This document shows, piece after piece, positions 58,369 through 64,000 of a stretch of DNA of 64,000 nucleotides. Every line of letters starts with the position of its first letter. The stretch's first letter is position 1. This stretch comes from Trichoderma breve (Eukaryota > Ascomycota > Sordariomycetes > Hypocreales > Hypocreaceae), in assembly GCF_028502605.1 (NCBI RefSeq), contig NC_079236.1:3100001-3164000 (forward strand), written 5' to 3'. The notes beneath the pieces were generated by a model that had not been told where the DNA came from, did not search any database, and saw nothing but the letters and a program-made list of their open reading frames with translations. The position numbers were made by a program, and so were the translations under genes.

Positions 58369-59029
58369 ATGATTCCAGCAAGGTAAAATGTAGTAGAGCC
58401 TTCAAATACGGAATAATACGGTGCTGATGCAGGCTATTCAGTACCTCCAAGGTTCAATGTTTATGTATGAATGGATGATTTACTGCAGAATCAATCTGAA
58501 AAGTGGAAATACCTAGACTCACATGCTGTTGAACAAGCTGATGTAATCAATCTGCGTCATTGATGGAACTCTGCAACATCGTGGAGCTTTTGCCCACTGC
58601 AAATGCCCACTGCAAAAGACCCCGCCATGAAGCTGCAGTCGCTGCAAGCTCAGGGGGGTTGAAAAAGGTTGATGCCTTGCGGCCTCACGGGCAGCCGCGC
58701 CCGCTGATTGGCCAGCGTGCTAGTCTAGCGAGTCTAGCACTCAACAACAGGGCCAGCATAACGGACACCTATTCGCCAGAGCTCGTGCACAAGAGTCGAA
58801 CATCGTCACCTCCCAACAAGGAGTTTTCAACCAAAGCGACGAGATACGCGGCGGAACAGGCTGCAGAGAAGCGAGGCCAGACCGAACGAAACACGCTGCG
58901 GCTTTGCTCGGAGTGCTCAAGGCGCGTGGAGCTCTCCGCATCGCCCCTCTGAAGCCCCAGCTGGGAAGCTCTCCTCTTGCGCAACAGGCCCTCTCGATGA
59001 ACCCTCGCAGTTGAATTTGGCGTGCCGGA
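58369..59029. promoter_or_regulatory. intergenic: striatin promoter and leader
   Basis: About 660 bases with no supported gene. The last 300 bases form the GC-rich striatin leader. Frames there (58560-58952 plus, 58741-59229 minus) overlap the leader and have no domain. Confidence 0.4.
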
Positions 59030-61676
59030 ATGGGCTCGAATGTTGGCAACGGCATTGGCGGAATGGATCTAAGCGGCGCAATGCAGGGCAATGGCTCTAA
59101 CCAACCCCAGGCCACTGAATACACGCTCCAGGGCGTGATGCGTTTTCTGCAGACGGAGTGGCACCGACACGAACGCGACCGAAATGCCTGGGAGATTGAG
59201 AAGCAAGAGATGAAGGGGAGGATCGCCAACCTCGAGGGTCAGGCAAGGAGAGCAGACGCCACGCAAAAGGCGCTGAAGAAATACGTGTCCATCCTGGAGC
59301 GCAAGATCAAGGACCAGGCCGCGCAGCTCAAGGGCACCGCGGTTGCGGAGGACGCCGACTTGGCAAAGAAGGAGAAGGATCGCGCCGCCAAGATCCAAGA
59401 GAAGCTGCAATGTGCGACATGCCTTTTGTTTCCCCTTGGTCACATAAATCTTTGATTCGCTTGTTGCTGACCACAGAACCAGCCTCATCGGAGAGCCAAC
59501 CCGTTCCAGGCGTCGAAGGCGTCGAAGTCGAACGAACCGACGATGAAACGCAACGAACAGAGCTCAAGACATTCCTGGATCAGTGCCAGTCCGAATTTAT
59601 GTATCTTATGATCACCCCAGCAAACCCTCTACCACCGCGCGAGTCCCCTCCGCTGCCGATTTTGGAAGATTTACGAGAGGCCGAGGCGTTTGGCATGCCC
59701 GGCGCGCAGCTCATGGAGCGTCAATACCAGATTCCTATGCGACAAGGCCCAAACCACATGCAAGACATGAACTCAAGACAGCACCAAGGCCCAAACTCTC
59801 TACCGCCGATGCAGCAGCCCCCATCCAAGTTTGCCCCAAACGCTCCTGATATGCAGCCTCAAATGGTGCGCTCTGTGAACGAGCATCAGCAGCAGTCTAT
59901 CTTTCATAACTCTAACGAGTGGCAGCAGCAACAACAACAGCAACAGCCCATATCGGTGACAACGCGTCCCGTGGAAGATGGTATGCCGCGCTCTAACCAC
60001 TCAAACGAAACGCTGGGCGGGATAGAGGAGTCTGTAGAGCTGAGAGAGAAGCCGCCTGCTGCTCCAGACCCTGAAGGCTGGGAGTTTCCTGACGGCTCAT
60101 TCCCAGAGCCCGCAACTGGCCACCCACCGTCGCAAACATCCTCTTACCGATCCGATACCGACGCTTTCCCAAACGCAGACTACTTGTCAAAGTCCCCGAG
60201 CCGGGGTCCGGGGACCCATCGAAGAAAGAGCTCCATGTCCAAGAGGCGTGGCAGTGATCACGACATAGGCGCAAGCCAAAAGGCTGAGAGCGCAAGCTTC
60301 AAGCTACGATTTGGGCTAAGGGGTCACCTCAATACCGTTCGAACTGTCATCTTCTCTGGTGGCGGCAGCCCTGGCGAGCCTGAGATTTGCACTGCTGGCG
60401 ATGACGGCATGATTAAACGATTTCACATCCCGCGGCTAGACGGTAACGCTGCCGCCTCAAACAATGCGGCTTCAGATCTAGACGTAACCGCAAACTTTAC
60501 CCACCGCGGCCATAATGGAGCTGTTTTGTCGCTCGCGGCATGGTCCCCCGCGCCCAATTTCTCTACTGGAGGCCGCGCTCAGGGTGACGGTTGGATTTTC
60601 TCTGGAGGCCAAGATTCTACGATTCGAGTCTGGGAACGTGGTCGAGTCGATCCCAAGGCCACGCTGGAGGGACATACAGATGCTGTCTGGGCAATCTGCG
60701 TCCTGCCTACAACACTGGGCTCGGTCTTTGGCAGCTCCAGCAACTACGGGGCTCCTGACCGCATCCTGCTCGTCTCCGGCGCGGCTGATGGAACTGTACG
60801 ACTCTGGTCGGTCAGCGCACCCCCTCAACTGAGCTCACCACAGCCTGGATCAACTCGAGCCGCATCAGGACGCGGAGGACGCGTGCGTGGCAACTCAATG
60901 AGTTCTGGCAGCGGCTTCTCCAACTCTCCCCAACCCACCGTGGCTTCCAACTCCCCCTTCAACCACACTCTCGTGCACGTCTTATCCAGGCAAGATGGAT
61001 CCAAGGCGAGCCCAACTTGCATCACGCCGCTCGGAAGCTCGGGTGAAACGTTTGTCGTCTCGTATTCGGATGCCGCTGTCCTGGTGTACGATACAAAGAC
61101 AGGCGAGCAGGTTGGCTACATGGACAGCTTGGAGACGTACGACGGCTCCATAAAGACGAGCGTCAATGCGGTGGTGGCCACTACAATCGGGTTGGACCAG
61201 GGCAACCAGCATCATGGAACCAACATCGGCGGAGAGGAGGACCCTGCCATGGGAGGACCAACAGGCGGACGGTCCATGGCTGGCTCTGGCGTAGAAGGCA
61301 CCATCATTTCTGGCCACGAGGATCGCTTTGTACGATTCTTTGATGCCAATAGCGGTATGTTGAACCCCGGTCTCTCTACACAACAAATGAAAGAATGACG
61401 CTAACAAGTCTCACAGGCCAATGCACATACAACATGCTGGCTCATCCTGACGCCATTTCTAGCTTATCGCTCAGCCCAGACGGGCGCGAGCTGGTGAGCG
61501 CCGGCCACGACGCCTCGCTCCGGTTCTGGAGTCTGGAGAAGAGGTCATGTATTCAAGAAATTACAAGCCATCGGGTAATGCGGGGAGAGGGAATTTGCAC
61601 GTGTGTATGGAGTCAGGACGGCAAGTGGGTGGTTAGCGGAGGAGGCGACGGCATTGTCAAGGTGTTTGCGCGATAG
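59030..61676 (+). CDS. pro11: striatin (STRIPAK scaffold, PRO11/HAM-3/FSR1-type)
   Basis: Core scaffold of the STRIPAK phosphatase-kinase complex, needed in fungi for fruiting-body formation, hyphal fusion and often virulence (PRO11 in Sordaria, HAM-3 in Neurospora, FSR1 in Fusarium). Exons 59030-59411, 59483-61354 and 61417-61676 give 837 residues. The striatin N-terminus ([20 protein letters not shown], about 30-50) is the caveolin-binding-like/helical entry, followed by a coiled coil (about 55-125, [18 protein letters not shown]) for dimerisation and PP2A binding. A long Q/P/S-rich linker follows. WD40 repeats run from ~400 to the end ([81 protein letters not shown]). The first intron's exact boundaries are uncertain: 59412-59482 gives a clean QSSSESQP, whereas acceptor CACAG at 59476 would create a stop. 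Confidence 0.92.
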
Positions 61677-62133
61677 TGGCGATGGCATAAACAATGGGTT
61701 TTCGTTTTGTGTGTGTTTCTTTCTTCTCTTCTTCTTTTTTTTCTCAGAACGAGTGACGATGGTGATGATGAATAGAATGATGGACCAAGGGAATGGTTGG
61801 TAAAGATGTTCTGGGAGGAATCTGTGTTTTCTCAGGGTGAGAGTGTATAAATGTGTAGCGTGTACATGTGTTGAGGCTCGTCGATACCCGGCAACATGAT
61901 TGACTGTGCGCCACCGGCCATTTGCTTTCCGTCGATTTCTGCTTGATAAACACTGCCTTGCTTACTGCGTCGTACCTATACTGTTAATATGTCCATCGTG
62001 AAATGGTGATGTGTGATGTCGCGGACTATGTTCAAGAGGAAAGTCTAAAAGGCAGTGCATGAAGTATATAGAATAAAATAAGCTCGTCAGTTTCCAAGCA
62101 AGATCCGCTACAACAGGCGCGCAACGCCTGAAA
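61677..62133. other. intergenic: striatin 3' UTR
   Basis: T-rich 3' UTR-like sequence, followed by a spacer up to the tRNA. No gene is seen. Confidence 0.5.
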
Positions 62134-62205
62134 TCTTCCGTAGTATAGTGGTCAGTATGCAAGCTTGTCACGCTTGAGACCCGGGTTCAATTCCCGGCGG
62201 GAGAG
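62134..62205 (+). tRNA. tRNA-Asp (anticodon GUC)
   Basis: A 72-nt cloverleaf. The acceptor TCTTCCG (62134-62140) pairs with CGGGAGA (62198-62204) with one G-T wobble, and the discriminator is G62205. The anticodon stem CAAGC/GCTTG encloses loop TTGTCAC, giving anticodon GTC, which reads GAC (aspartate). The T arm is CCGGG-TTCAATT-CCCGG. No intron. A T7 run (62231-62237) can serve as the RNA polymerase III terminator. Confidence 0.95.
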
Positions 62206-64000
62206 ATCCGCCAAACCTCCAAGAGGTTGATTTTTTTGCCCTTTTTTTGCTTCTCATCTATATAAACAGCTGTCCACTACCCACTTACCCTCGGACTTTT
62301 CTTCTCCGTCGCTGCAGCTGCTCTTACAAAATTTCCCTTCATCTTTTTTTCCTTTTTCTGTTTAAAAGCTACCCCACGAAGGGGTTGCTGCTTCGTCTCG
62401 CTTACGACGTGCATACCGCCTACGCAACGAAATGCCGGGCCGATCGGCATCTTCAACCCGATAGCTGGCGTGGGCGCTGCGGCGCATGTGGATGCTCCCG
62501 GGAAATACGGCATGCAAGTTGCAGGCATCCAGTGGCCGATTCCGACCATCTTCTGCTGCGAGATACGCGTTCAGGCTGTGGAGAGAAGCGCAGATAGAGA
62601 CGGCGGCTGGTTCTAGAATCTTGAATGTCTTCACAATGGGGAATGGGGGGAGGATCGCGTGTGGGTTTCATAATAGCCCAGCCCATTCGTTGACGCTTGT
62701 CCCATGTACCTGACACACAATCCGGCACGGATTTGCCATCGGGATGTGGTGCGACATGGGATGGGCAATGCGGGAACGGGTGAGGAGAGGTGAGGGATGC
62801 GTGATTGGGGCGCCAGACGGATAGGATGGAATGCATCACTTCGTAGCTGGGCATTACGAATACTCGCGCTTTTCGCAGCCAGTCATGAGCAAAGCCAAGA
62901 AATACCAAGAAGACGAAACCCCAGTTTAGTGAGATGATTTTTAATAAATGGGTGTTGTGTCGTGTGCCCGTTTACTCTTGTGGTGCTCCGTACTAGAGGA
63001 CAAAAGGGAAATGATGTTCCCTCTCCTTAAACAGTTGAACCTTGTATCAGGGGGGGTGAGGAGGGTTTGTATTAATGAAAGGAGATTTGCGCCTAAGCTC
63101 AAGCGCAAAAAAGAAACCCTGGGTCGGAGGTTTACAATCTATTGCCTGTAACAACTGAGTACATATGAGTAGTACTGGATACTCGGTGATTCGCGGCGCC
63201 GGCCTTTGCTGGAGCAAGTAGCTGGATACATAGGTACTTGCTCATTTGGGGATGTGTTTGCCGGGATTGATTGGACAGGAAACGTCTAGCGGCGAGGCGC
63301 CTGGTGGCTTGCAGCAATGACGCAGGGTGGTGGGATGAGGGAAAGCGCACACGAGTGGTTGCCAGGAAGGGTTTAGCGCGGCATGGTTTGGGGGAGGATG
63401 TGGGAATTGAATTGATTTGTCTGGGGGAAGGAGCTGAGAAACTGAGAACTGAGAAACTCAGGAAAGTGCGTGCTGATTACAGAGATAAAGTAAAACACTG
63501 TACAAGAGGAGAGGATAGAGAAAAGATATCTACAGCTGTGATACTGTGCAATACTGTGTGTAATTCCTACATATCCGTCTCTTAGTAAGATCATATGGAA
63601 TCTCTCTCGCAATTCCACATATCCAGCAATGCCACACACACTTCTTCTCTCTCTCTTTCTCCGGACTTTTACTTGTCTTGCCTTGTCCTTGGCCTATTTC
63701 TCCATCGCTCCACCGGCATGACCCTCGCCCGTCCGTTTCAACCAGCCGGCCTGCATTAGCGTGCTGATACCACTGCTCCAGTCCTCCAAGCACGGATGCA
63801 AAGGCAACGAGGGACGGAAACCAAAAAGCAAAGAGGCTAGTTTGATCCGAATCATTGGTTGGGCGTGGCGATTACGCAGCCTGCTGTCCGGGGTGTGTCT
63901 TGTTTGCGTCTCGCCGGGAAGGACGAAAGAAAGAAGGGGGAGGGACAAAGGCGAAACTTGGGCCGCTTGGCCGCCGTCATTGTGTTGTCAGCCGCGGTAC
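62206..64000. other. intergenic / window edge, no supported gene
   Basis: After the tRNA, a CT-rich leader-like stretch (about 62320-62360) is followed by a GC-rich segment (62437-62617) that is open in several frames. One plus-strand frame reads GPIGIFNPIAGVGAAAHVDA and onward but has no proper start, so I do not call a gene. The remainder to the window end has only short frames; a gene may begin beyond position 64000. Confidence 0.35.

Overview
The window looks like nuclear DNA of a filamentous ascomycete, most likely a sordariomycete of the order Hypocreales (an inference from gene content). Reasons: many 50-130 nt introns with GTAAGT-like donors and CTAAC/CTGAC-like branch sites, intron-poor zinc-cluster regulators, a HET-domain gene, a fungal xanthine dehydrogenase, a striatin/PRO11 gene, and long intergenic spacers with low-complexity tracts. 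I assembled exon structures by hand from reading frame, splice consensus and family resemblance; no database search was run.

Left part (1-27 kb): a tRNA-Gln(CUG); a KDM4-type JmjN/JmjC/PHD histone demethylase; a divergent protein kinase; a kynurenine-type class I aminotransferase (BNA3-like); a complete xanthine dehydrogenase; a zinc-cluster plus PAS-like regulator of the gluconeogenesis (AcuM/RDS2) type; and the meiotic TPR protein SPO22/ZIP4. All lie on the plus strand.

Middle (27-49 kb): three minus-strand genes, a large Zn2Cys6 regulator, the E4 ubiquitin ligase UFD2 (7 exons) and a RING/TRAF-type zinc-finger protein. Between the Zn2Cys6 gene and UFD2 lies about 12 kb with no convincing gene. 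It is not AT-rich, so it does not look RIP-mutated, and it is strongly enriched in a GTAC-ended 10-mer.

Right part (49-64 kb): an AT-richer decayed island with a possible retroelement remnant, a 9/10-bp minisatellite and a broken hypothetical gene. It is followed by a small four-helix membrane protein (MARVEL-like), a HET-domain protein, the STRIPAK scaffold striatin and a tRNA-Asp(GUC).

The genes are mostly conserved housekeeping or developmental functions (chromatin, nucleotide and tryptophan catabolism, carbon regulation, meiosis, ubiquitin chain extension, STRIPAK signalling). I see no biosynthetic cluster or defence operon. The most unusual features are gene-structure oddities (two microexons inside a zinc cluster, a C17-containing intron of 3n length, a GC-AG intron) and the motif-dense gene desert.
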